From: Lotus japonicus | Taxonomy: Eukaryota > Streptophyta > Magnoliopsida > Fabales > Fabaceae | Assembly: GCF_012489685.1 (NCBI RefSeq) | Contig: NC_080045.1 | Location: 3,229,001-3,293,000, forward strand | Direction: 5' to 3' | Length of the DNA stretch: 64,000 nt | Program-made: the position numbers and the translations under genes | Shown here: in pieces, positions 22,594-34,400 of the stretch | Layout of the letters: the number at the start of each line of letters is the position of its first letter | Position numbering within the stretch: the first letter of the stretch is position 1 | The notes under the pieces: model-generated | The model's database searches: none | Seen by the model: only the letters and a program-made list of their open reading frames with translations | Told to the model about the DNA's origin: nothing

Positions 22594-24688
22594 TCATTTA
22601 TCCTTTTGAGTTACCATGTCCTCTAAGTTCATTGGATAACACAATTTAGTGTACCGACCATTCCATATGTTATCTGCAAGAATCGCATTCACTGCATCAG
22701 TTGGATGAAACTGGTCCCACCAAATATAGTTGGAAGCATTCTTGCATGCCATTTCTGGTGACAAGCACATGAACCAGCCCTTGTACTTCCCAAATCCACA
22801 ACAGGCTTCAGTCGTGATGTTAAACCCTAATTAGGGAACACAAATCAGAGCTAAGATGTTATGACAAAGCTATGAACATGTTTGGAAACTCGTTTGAAAA
22901 CCACGGTGAAGACAAAGTCATGGTAGACAGAAGCAAAAACTAAGAATTAGTTGCTTCTCTTCACTATGATTTTGGTTTCAATGTGGTTTTTGAACAAGTT
23001 TTCAAACATGCACTAATCTAATTCCAATATATTTAGAGGAAAACGAAAGCTATTACCATAAGGTTCAGGATTCTTGAAAATTTCCATAGAACCTTGAAAC
23101 ATGTCACAGAAGATGATATTGGCATCAGGGAGCTCCATGGTAAGATTTTCAGTCATGTATCTCATGAGAAAGTTAAATTCAATGGCCATGTCATTTATCT
23201 GCTCAACACATTCTCCATTTTCACTACCATACTGCCATAAGTAATGAGGGGCACAACCAATAGGGGCAAGTCCCATGACCACCACTTTCCTAACATTTAA
23301 GTTATACAGGTTCTGTGCCATCAAGATTAACATATCAGGAATCAATTTAACATGTTCAATTGTTGTATGTAAATTAAGAATAAAAAAGTTTCAGAAAAAG
23401 ATGTAGCAAATTACATGAAAGCTGGTTGGTATTTTTTTATGTGGTTCTGTCATTGTTTGGTACTTTTCAAATTCTTCAAAAGATAATTTACCTTTATTTC
23501 TTGTCTTAGTGAAGATGCTAAAAGCTCGTTGAAGTGCCATGGTAGGTACAAATTGTTGACGTTGGATACATTAAGCAAATAATAATGAATGTAGTCATTA
23601 ATTCCAATAGAAATATAGAAGACAGAATCAGATGTGAGATTGTTTGCAGCATCCTCTCCCATAGTTAATATGAACTGTTGAAGAGTGTCTGTAAATTGCT
23701 GAATTTGTTGGGCGAGGGAGATATGCTGACCCTGCAACAATTTACTAGAACATGTTATGCATATCTTCAGAAAATATTTTATAACTAAGTTCTTGCTCAT
23801 CAATCTGTAAGGGGGATAAAATTACAGTCACCATGGTGTACGCCAGATTTTCCGCGACACCGGTGACACTTGCAGTTTGTGACAATTTATGTTGCAGCCG
23901 GAAATGTGGTGTGTTTAACAATATTTTTGATAAAATAATTTTGCTACAAAACTGAAACATACCAATTCAGACCCACTTGAGGCAATAATGCCAGCGCCAG
24001 CAGAAGCATAATTTAGCCCATGGATCATATCCTTCACAGCACCTGGTTGCCCAAGATAACTTGGAACAAAAGGAAGCCCAAGACGCAGAGCTTATACCAG
24101 AGTAAACACAAAAATCAAATGACATTAACTGACTTAGCTCAACAAAATAATCTAAAACACTGAAAATGTTAGGCGTACATCCATCCACTTTTAGCTTACA
24201 TTCTTCAGAAATACACAACTGTTGCTAATATGTATCTCAATAGCATATGGACTCAAAGTAGAAACATATTCGTGAGTGAATCAAAATTGCCAAAGTTTAA
24301 GATGCAAAAAATAGGGAGTGAAATTGGATCTTTAATTACCAAGATAGTCAACGGGGATCCTTCCATTGCAGAATCTTCCTGTGGGCTGGTGGGTGTCAAA
24401 ATCTCTTCCATATGGGGGGTGATCAGCACGAGCAAAGGTGGCAAGAAAATTATTGGCTCCACAATCAACAGAGGAGTCTCCTATGATGAACAAGGCAGGA
24501 ACAAGAGAAGGAACATAATTTTCTAGTGATGGTAACAATGACGAGGACGATGACGAAGAAGAAGAAGAATAAAGCATAGTTGAGGGACTCGTATCATTGT
24601 AGTTTTGGGGCAAACCAGTACTTGATTCTAAAAATATGGAAGATGATAAAATTGTTATTAGGCACACAATGATAATTGCAATGTCCAT
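22594..24688 (-). CDS. GDSL esterase/lipase, secreted (At1g71250-like)
   Basis: SGNH/GDSL hydrolases cleave ester bonds of lipids, cutin precursors or other acyl esters, usually outside the cell. Exons read on the minus strand: 24688-24340, 24090-23963, 23731-23492, 23312-23057 and 22826-22594. They total 1206 nt (401 aa) with GT-AG introns and exact frame. An N-terminal hydrophobic signal ([16 protein letters not shown]) is followed by a run of ten Ser. Block I is [15 protein letters not shown] (nucleophile Ser72; the motif reads GDSS, not GDSL). Block II is in [10 protein letters not shown], block III is SIGINDY (Asn204), and block V is DQFHPTD (Asp362, His365). The ATG at 24688 is chosen because it directly precedes the signal sequence. 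All catalytic residues are present. The protein resembles Arabidopsis At1g71250 by memory of its motifs; the substrate is unknown. Confidence 0.92.
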
Positions 24689-26971
24689 TATCTTGGTCTT
24701 GTGTACTACTCTCAATTATCATTAGTTCATAACTCATATCCCATGGAGAACGTTTTTGAAGATTAAAATTTTGCTGAGGATGAGAATTGAGTGTTTTCAT
24801 GGTAGGTACACCATGGATTACACATGTTTAGCCTCCTCCTATCATGAGTTTTTGTTTCTATAAACACAAATCTATAAAATTATTTCCAAATATTTTATTT
24901 TTTATCCATATTAAATTTACTTGCTCAATATAAAATATTCAAAAAAATTTATAGTTTAAATAATTTACCAAACTTTTTCAAATTTATGAGTATTATTATT
25001 ATTATTTTTTGGTACAAAAGAAAGATAAATGACACCTTACAAGGATTGATGCCTTGACCTCCATCACCTAACATATATGTCTCTTAACTCTTACTACTTG
25101 ATCTATCATTCAGGGACATAAAATATTATTATTTAAGTTAAAAAAAATGACAACAGTCAATTACCTTCTATTATGAGTGTTCATAACCGATCAAGTCCAA
25201 TAAAAACCGAACTAAAAAAATCAAAATCCAATCAAACAAAAAACCGAACAGATCCAAAATTGATAAAACCAAATTTTTTATTGGATTTGATTTTTAAAAC
25301 CGAACCAAACCAATCCAAACAAATGTTTACAAATTATATATAATTCTTTTATACATATATTATACGATTCATACTTACATATTCCATCATTCTATGTTTC
25401 TATAATTATGATATGAGACGTACTTATTTATGAATATATATTTGGATAAATAAAGTTTTAAGTAATAATTTGAAAAATACATAAATGTGAACATATATTT
25501 AAAAAATATGTCATCTATTATGTATATTAATTTTTTTTTGGCTTAAATAAGGTTTTGGTCCCTGTATAATACGCTAAGTTTAAATGGTCCATCTCTAGAG
25601 TAAAATTTGAACTCAATCCTTATTGTTTGAGAAACTAATGGTTTTGGTCCCTATCGGAGGGGTGGTCCCTGTCGGAGGTAGTGGTGGTGATGGCGGTGGT
25701 GGATTAAATAATTAATCTGTTATTTTAATGTATAAAAGTTGATTGATGAATAAGCAATGTTAACACCAAACAATTAATGTATAGTATAAACTTATGTAGT
25801 AGTCATGGACGGATCTACTTGAAGGTTAGGTGTGGCTTCCAGTTTTTCTTTTTTTTTTCAAAAAAAATATTTATATGCTTGACAAGAAAACCCAACATCT
25901 AATTGCAAGTTATTTTTCAATCTAAATTTATTGTTTTGATTTTACTCATGTCTCTAATTGCAAATTATTTTTAACGTCTCACAATTAAAAATCACAATTT
26001 ACATAAGAGAAATTAAGAGATAACCCAAAGGAGAAGACCCAACATCTAATCCTAATAGAACCAGGAGATTCTTCTAAAATAGTTTAAGGAGTTTGTTTAA
26101 ATTTCTTAGAGATATAATTTCTCTATATGTACATTCACAAATATCTAAACTATGAAATTATTGTTTAAGTTTTAAACATCAAGTTACTATGTTCTCTTTA
26201 GTATTTTCTTGTACATTCACAATTTCCTTGTCAAGTGTCGTGTGTTCTGTGCTTTGATAAGTGTTATAACCTGCTATGTGTTATTGTGGATTTCTCATGC
26301 ACCTTTTATTTTTCGACCTCCACTATTAGTGTAGTATAGATTGTTGTTTTCATATTGTATTTTCCCTGTTTTATTGTTCTTGTTTCTTTACTGTACTGTT
26401 GTTTTCACTTTGTTTCTTTTGTTATATTTTGTTGTAAGCCTAGTTTTTCTTGAACTGTAATCTCTTATATTTCCATGAGAAACTTTTTCTCATGATTTTA
26501 TCTATAATATTTTGTTTTTTCGAAAAAAAAATATTCAATATATTTTAGTCTATAATTTCTTTTATGTTTAGCCACACTGATATATAAGGTATAGATTCGC
26601 CCCTAGTAGTAGTACTATACTATCATATCTAATAAAGTGTACCAAATAAGCTCTAATTTAATTAAAGCAGTGGCATATCATTTATCTATAATTTTCCGAT
26701 GTCCCAAAAAAAATATCATCCATCTATGTTCCTCAAATTAGAATGTGGACGTGGCTCCACTTATTAAAGTCTTAATGGCAAATAAAACACACACTATAAC
26801 ACATAACACAACACAACATAGTCTTAAGCCTATAGATTTGTAGAATTCAACATTCTGTTACGAGGTCCCTACTATCACTGAGTCCTGAAGTGATCCTTCG
26901 GAAAGAATTGAAGAGATAGAATAGAATAAATAATTTGAAGAAATTAAACAATAATAGGGAAAAGGAAAAAT
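24689..26971. other. Spacer between the GDSL and LIKE-COV genes
   Basis: Divergent promoters are expected at the two ends. Inside are AT-rich low-complexity DNA, an A/C-rich stretch of AAACCGAACCAAACC-type words (25190-25325) and a segment at 25543-25680 with TTTTGGTCCCT repeated, a word typical of dispersed legume repeats (from memory). No ORF is convincing. Confidence 0.5.
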
Positions 26972-28954
26972 ATGGCTTCAAGAGATCTGGAGCTCCTGAT
27001 CCCCGTTCCAACCATCTCTGAAAATGGATGCTCCAAATCCTCTTCACCTTCCTCCTCTCCTGACGTTATCTCCAACCAACATCACCCCAGCAATGAGGTT
27101 TTTTTTTGTGATTCTGTTTGATTTATCGTTAAAAAGTATGAAAACAAGAAAAAAACTACGTCCATTCTGAAACACTTAATTGTTACTTTGACAAAAAGTG
27201 CATTAGAATGTGTTAGATGAACCCATAAATTAAAGAATCACCCCCCCTCTTCATCATTTCAGGCATTTTCTAAAGTGATTCGCAGTTGGGCCTCCAAGAA
27301 GTTTATGACAGGATGGTATGTATGAACACATATTTAGTTTGTTTCACTATGTCATATATGATCATATGCTTTGATTTTGTTAATTATGGTAGCTTTGATT
27401 TTGTTAATTATGATATAGATTACTTATGTAATGTAATTTTTTGCAGTGTGATCCTGCTTCCCATGGCTATAACATTTTATGTCACGTGGGGATTTATTCG
27501 CTTTGTTGATGGTTTCTTCTCCCCTATATATAATCATCTAGGGATCAATATTTTTGGCAAGTTCTTGCCACCTCTTGTATTGTGATTCAAGAACATGATC
27601 TATGCTCTTTATACTACTAACTGTTTTAATTAATTCATTTGGGGATAACTGGCATGCAGGTCTCGGATTTGTTACTTCCATCACTTTCATCTTCTTAGTT
27701 GGAATATTCATGTCATCTTGGTTAGGAGCTTCTGTTCTCACCCTTGGCGAATGGTTCATCAAGAAAATGCCTCTTGTAAGCTACATATATGCTGCCTCCA
27801 AGCAAATAAGTGCTGCAATATCACCGGGTATCAATCTATTTATTTGTCTTTTCACTCGTATATCATTTACTAGTGGGTTTCACTCGCATAAATGCAATCA
27901 ACACTCTCTCATTTATTGATTAAAATTTACCGTGAGACCGACTAAATTATATAGGTTCATGAATTCGTATCCTCTGCAGTCATTGCAGCTTTTGCTGCAA
28001 CAAAATAACACGTGTATAAAGTTTTGGCCAATTTTACATTTTATGAATCAATTCGAACTATTTAATATAATAATTAATAGCTAGGAATTTGCAGGAGAGA
28101 GCTGCACAGAATATGGTTGTTGCATGGGATCCATGTTGATAGGTTCAGACTTCTAATTTAATGAGACTCACGGATTTTAACTAGTAAATGATAAACCAAC
28201 ACTTATTTTAACCCTTTATTTTCAACTTTCTCCCTTATTGTTGAAATCAAAAGTGAAACCCACTAAATTATGTAAGTCCACTTCAGTGAGTTCCACCTAA
28301 ATTTCAAATCATAAATGATATTGGTAAAAGGTGAGTGTCGGTAGCGCTTCTCTCGACTTATATTTTTTTTATTAGATATTGAAATCTTTTTATTTGCTTC
28401 ACAGATCAAAACTCTAACGCTTTCAAGGAAGTGGCCCTGGTTAGGCATCCTCGTGTTGGTGAGTATGCCTTAGGGTTCATCACTTCTACAATTATCCTAC
28501 GGAGGAACAGAGATGAAGAAGAGCTTTATTGTGTTTATGTTCCCACCAATCACTTGTACCTTGGAGACATTTTTCTCGTTAGCCCAAATGATATTTTGAG
28601 ACCTAATCTATCTGTTCGAGAAGGGATAGGTATGTGACTTCTTGACCAAGTAATACAAGTATAAAATTATCTTTTTTTCCTTTGATTAATTATATGTTTG
28701 GATATACAAAAAAAAAAATCATAATGAAACTATAATTTTGATGAACCACCACAAAATCTAAAAAAAAAGTTACTTCTATTTTGTTAGTGTTCAAATATGC
28801 ACTCACAAGTGATTGTAGTTTTAACACCTACTTTACATGTGACACAGAAATTGTTATATCTGGTGGCATGTCAGTACCTCAATTATTGACTACAGTGGAT
28901 GCTCCTGTTAAACTAGCCTCAAGAAGACCAAACTTTGCTGCATCACCAGTATAA
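26972..28954 (+). CDS. LCV: LIKE-COV protein (DUF502 membrane protein)
   Basis: Member of the plant COV/LCV family (CONTINUOUS VASCULAR RING and relatives), membrane proteins linked to vascular patterning and Golgi traffic. Exons are 26972-27097, 27263-27315, 27447-27556, 27660-27827, 28405-28629 and 28848-28954, totalling 789 nt (262 aa), in frame throughout. A Ser/Pro-rich cytosolic N-terminus leads to the conserved AFSKVIRSWASKKFMTG. Hydrophobic segments follow at about 61-83 (VILLPMAITFYVTWGFI) and 99-125 (GFVTSITFIFLVGIFMSSWL). Then come GASVLTLGEWFIKKMPLVSY, ASKQISAAISPDQN, VRHPRVGEYALGFITS, CVYVPTNHLYLGDIF and RPNLSVREGIEIVISGGM, all DUF502 signatures. Intron 3 begins with GC rather than GT. 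The protein is complete. Confidence 0.93.
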
Positions 28955-30383
28955 TGAAGGAATAGTTTTGGAGCAAAAGTGTATTTGCATTTCAACTTTA
29001 GTTTTCCCATTGACCTAAGTAAATAGAAATTTATATTTGTGTTTTTTAGACTGTCCTTTATATTTTTGAAAACATGGAGAAAAGTGCAAAATTGTAGCTA
29101 AAAGTCTAAAACTTAATCAGAAGAGTTAGCATAATAGACTTGTTACGATTTTTTTTTTTAAAACCTTGTTACGACAAATTAAGTGCAATGACACGGAGGA
29201 AATTTAAAAGAAAAAAAAAGAGAAAATATTGTGAATTCAAGTGTGAGTAAAAAGTCTCACATTAGACAATTAATTAAGGAAGTGTAGAACATTTTTGTTA
29301 GTTATCAAATAGTCTAGGACTACTCTATTTATATTTCCCTCTTCTTTAGTAGTTATCACATCATTATCATATCTCTCATTTTACTCTCTTCTCTAATTCT
29401 CTTTATGTCTCTTTCTTAGTGTAAAAGTATTTGAAATGTGAAATTTTCTTACTTTTAGCATGGCACTACTATGCTTGGAGCTTGAGAAAAGCCAAAACAA
29501 AAGTACAAAATCAGAATATGATGAGTTAATTACTTGACCCCAAGAGCGGCAGAAGAAAAGGAAAAAGCTATTGAAAAGAAATAAGGATCACATGAAAGAA
29601 CAACATCGAGATTTTACCCTACACGCCATGTGCTATGCTTCGATTATAGTTGCCCCCCATGTTGGCAAAATTATCTATCAACCCTAATTAGGGATGTGCG
29701 TTTTAAGAGAGATTGCATCTTTAAGCAACACAAAATTAGAGATGACATATATCATTATGAATACATATATAATATATAATCATTATCTAAAAATTAACTG
29801 GAAACTATAATTAATTGAATTTAGAAAGCACGTGTTAAGAGTTTTATAGAAATGTCCAAGTATACAAATGGGGGAAATTAACCAAAAATAGAAAGGAGGG
29901 ATTTATAAAAGAGAAAAAATAGAAAGGGGAAATTAACTCCAAATCATCAAACAATTTCATATCATAAATCCAATCAGAAGATAACAACAACGTGAAAAAG
30001 ATAGATTTATGAAGAGCTGACTCCATCCGCCAACTGACATCGCTCCTTCGTCAGCAACCAAGAGATGAGTTGACGAGAGGTTGGCAACACAACAATTCCA
30101 CACAACTATGCTTAGATGCTAACGAAGAGAGCATCATCCGATAAAGAGAGGTTGAAGATGAGAACATACTGCGCGGCAGGAACAACACAATAAGGTGAAA
30201 TTAAGAGCATGATGAGGGGAGAACAATGGGGGAGCACAAAGGAAGGGTAGAAGAACTAGAGAAAGAGCTAGTAAGATCGTGGTTGAAACCATAACATGAG
30301 AGGCAGTGATTGATGGATGAGTGGACGAAAACAATATTGGCCTAGGATTTGGGAGAAGTGAAGACACAAGGCTTTAGAATCAA

Positions 30384-30418
<35 letters not shown>

Positions 30419-31428
30419 CTTATACTCGCAAATAAGGGCGAGTAGGCGAGAAAAAAAGCATGAAACTTATAGGCAGTTGAAGTGCTCCATTCATATCGGT
30501 TTCAACTTTTTAGAACCTGAGACCCGAACAAGTATAATCGAGTTGGTACAAATAAATTCAAACAAACTCAATACCAAACTAAACCAGCCTTTTGTCTTCA
30601 GATTGAGTCGGGTCGACCAGGTTGGTTAGGTTGTCCCGACTTGTGTGCACCCCTTATAAGAAAGAGATATAGAGTTAAAAAAATGAACCCTAACTATTTT
30701 AATTTGAAGTGACAATGTTAGTTTATTATTTTTATCTAACGTACATATATTATCCATGAGAGATAATTTTGTTTGAGTCTCTTTCCACATTTTTGTAGAC
30801 CTAGTTTTTTTTTTATTCAAACTCAAGGACTTAATCTATGAAATCAAGCAAAATTTACTCACCCTTAACCTTTTTTTTTTAAGGCAACTCAGTCTTAACC
30901 TTAATTATCTTTGGAAAAGGTAAAAGATCGATGATGGTATGATAGCCGTCCGATCATAGCAATCCCACGTGCTGCAATCTCCGGGTTCCAACAAACAAAA
31001 CGACTCCGGTTCGCGTGTCGTTTCGCATCAATCGGGATTTGCTTGCAGGGGAACTACACACCACTTGAAATAAATCACAAAAATACGAGGGAAATCCCAA
31101 ACAGCACAAAAAAAACCCATTCCCAATTCCCACAACAAACAGCGCGTGACAAACACGACCTTCTCAAAACCCTGTAAGTGCTGTTCACGGTCAACCCCAC
31201 AGCGCGTGGCTAATTTTTCTCCCCACAGAATCACAAGGACTCACACTAACGTGCGCCAACAGGGTTGCACGGTGTTAACGTGAACCCTACACATTTATAT
31301 CGAGTTGTAAGCGTAAACCTACACTTCTCCCCTTCCCCGTTTTGGCTTCTCAGAGAAAAAGGGTTTTCGTTTTCGCTCTCACTGTTGTTCTCTTCTCTTC
31401 TCTTCTCTGCACTCTTTCATCATCATCC
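28955..31428. other. Spacer between LCV and the EXA1-like gene, with its promoter and leader
   Basis: Mostly AT-rich non-coding. It contains a 28-bp (TC)14 run at 30387-30414. From about 31265 a pyrimidine-rich leader (TTCTCTTCTC repeats at 31390-31410) precedes the ATG at 31429. No other gene is seen. Confidence 0.6.
30387..30414 (+). repeat. (TC)14 microsatellite
   Basis: Perfect dinucleotide run of 28 bp in intergenic DNA. Confidence 0.95.
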
Positions 31429-34400
31429 ATGGCTCAACGCGCCGCCGCTACCTCCGATTCTCCCCTCCGTGTCGCCGCCGCACCTCCATTGCAGATCTCC
31501 AAAGGTATTTTCGTTTTTTAGTTCTACATTGATTTTTATCCTGTGAATTTTCCTAGCTCCGATTGTTTCTTCTTCTTTTCCTTCTTTCGTTTCGGTTTAT
31601 CGTTTCTGCACCTGAACCCTAGCTTCCACGAGCCGCTTCGGCGATTCTTTCATCAACAGCCGCAATGCCGTTCGTTTTCGTGTCGGAGTTTAGGGTTTTG
31701 TTGTGGGAGGGAGGAAGTAAGTGGCATTGACGAATTCATCGTTGCTATGGAGTTTTGTTGCTGGTTACATTCTGCTCTTTCCTCACTGACACAGATTACA
31801 TGAATTTTGAATATTGAATATTGAATCACCTTGTTAATGCATTCTAAGCTTTTGTTTTATCAGAAAAAATCATTCTGTATTGTTTTTCTTTGTAACCATG
31901 GAGTTTTGAGGTTTACGGTGAAGTGAACTGTCAGTTTTGTGAAACTTAACTTTTGGATTTTGGGATATATGATAGTAGTTTTCACTGTTCAGGTTTTGTT
32001 TTGCGAGCTATTATTTTGATTATGGTTGGAATCGGAAAATTTTGGTATTTTTGGCTACTGCCACATTTGTTTGCCAAAATATAAGCATTAAACATTGGCG
32101 GCGGCCACGTGATTCTGTTTGATGTTGCTTGATGTATTGGCTGGTTGTGCTGCTCCTCTAAGTCAGTTTTGTCAAATAGCGGATATGGCGGCGCCATAGG
32201 TGTGTAGTGCTCGGAGGGCTAGCCGCCATCCGCTATTTCCGCTCTGGGGTGGACTTTTTTGCATTCTGCATTTTTTCCGCGATTAACTACACTGCTTTTA
32301 GTCTTTTGGCGTGATTTGTTGTGTTTTTTTCACATCTCATCTCAGATACCGGTTTGCCACTGGAAAGCACGGAAAGGGCATGGGAAAGAGATGAGAGACA
32401 TGAGACTATGACCACCTATTAAAATTAATATACATTAGGATCTTAAATGAAAAGACTATTATAATTAATTTAATCATTGTGATGTTTTCATCACTGTTGT
32501 TTTAGATGTTCAAATGATAGAAGTAAAAAAAGTACTGTTAAATGTAGAGTATTCGCAGTGTCTGACATGGATAGGTGTCAATAGAACACGACAACAAGCA
32601 CTACTTTAAAGTGTTTTTTAAAGTGTTTATAGCTCCTTAATCTATATTCTCAATGTCATAACTCATAAGTTATAACTGTTAAGTGTTAACGTTGTGCTCA
32701 ACATAATCAATCTATGGTCTTGATCATATCTGATCAGTAGTTTGCCTTCAGCTTGTTATTGCATGAGGGTTTCAATGTATAAATTCTATCTTCTCAGAAG
32801 AGTTTTTTTAATAAATCTTGTGTTTCTTTTTTTTCTGTTCTCTTGGTATGATATTGTAGGCATGTATATGTTTTGTAACAGAAGAGAAGGCATTTAATTA
32901 CTGATGTCAAATGCTAAAGGGTTTTCCATGGGAGTTTTAAGTGTTTGACAAACTCTGTTCTAAATTCTGTAGTGGCCAAAGGGGTATATTATTAGTAATT
33001 AGTTTCTACATGCTCTACTTAATTTTTAATTTGACATTATTAGCTTTGAGCTATGTTTTGAGATTTGTTAAATTTACTTAAGTTTCTTTTCCTTTTGTGC
33101 AGATGTCACAGGCTCTGACAATCCTATTCCACTTTCACCACAGTGGCTTCTGCCAAAGCCCGTGGAGAGTAAACCTGGATCAGGAAATGTGGTGTGTAAT
33201 GGCTATGTCTGGATATTTGTTGCTTTTATCTGTTTTTACTGATGTTGATCGCATGTGTGCAAGACTTGGGGTGCACCTATAATAACTCTGAAATAATTTA
33301 TAATTGCTTTGAAGTTTGTTTGCTTTTCCCTTTTCTTACCTATTTCTCATGACTTAGGGAAACAATGTGATCTCAATTCCACCATATGGCACCCACTCAG
33401 AGACTGTTAAGACATCTGGTAATGGAGAGGATGGGCATGATGTCCAAAAGAGAAAGGATGTGTTTAGGCCATCCATGCTGGACTCAGAAAGTGGACGTCG
33501 TGATCGTTGGCGTGATGAGGAGAGAGAAACTAAGTCTGCCACACGTAAAGATCGTTGGAGGGACGGGGACAAAGACCTAGGTGATTCTCGGAAAGTGGAT
33601 CGATGGGCAGATAGTCTTCCTTCAAAGAACTTAGGAGAAGCACGTCGTGGTGCATCTGATAGTCATAGACGGAATGATTCAGGAAACCGAGAAACTAACT
33701 TTGATCAGCGACGTGAGAGTAAGTGGAACACACGTTGGGGTCCTGACAATAAGGAGCCAGAAGGTCCTCGTGAAAAATGGAGCGATTCTGCAAAAGATGG
33801 TGATATACATCTGGACAAAGGCTTGTCTCACATTTCCAATCTTGGAAAGGATGAGAAGGAGGGAGACCATTATCGACCTTGGAGACCTAATTACTCACAA
33901 AGCCGTGGAAGGGTAGAGCCTCCCCATTCCCAGAACACAACGCCTAACAAACAAGCCTCCACATTTTCCTATGGGCGTGGTCGTGGGGAGTATACACCTC
34001 CAATCTTAAGTCTTGGACATGGGCGTTCCGGCTCTGGTGGTAACTCTCTAAATAGCACATATGCTGGCGCTCCATTGGATAAAGTCGAAAGTGGACATGA
34101 CGATCCTGGCCACTTCAGATATAATAGGACTAAGTTGCTTGATTTGTACAGAGTGACTGATGTCGGTACAAATAGAAAACAGGTTGATGAATTTGTGCAG
34201 GTACCTAATCTCACACAGGATGAACCTGTGGAGCCTCTAGCTCTTTTTGCACCAACATCTGAGGAACTGGTAATTTTCCCTTTATTGTGTTTTGTTTATT
34301 TTTTTCACTAGGTGCCATTGCCTTTTCTGGTGGTTCAGTGTGTTGCTTTTCTTTTTGAACAGACTGTCTTAAATGGTATTGACAAAGGGGAAATAATTAG

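Noticed and set aside
33354..34214. Minus-strand frames across the EXA1-like exons
   Set aside because: Antisense shadows of a verified multi-exon gene.
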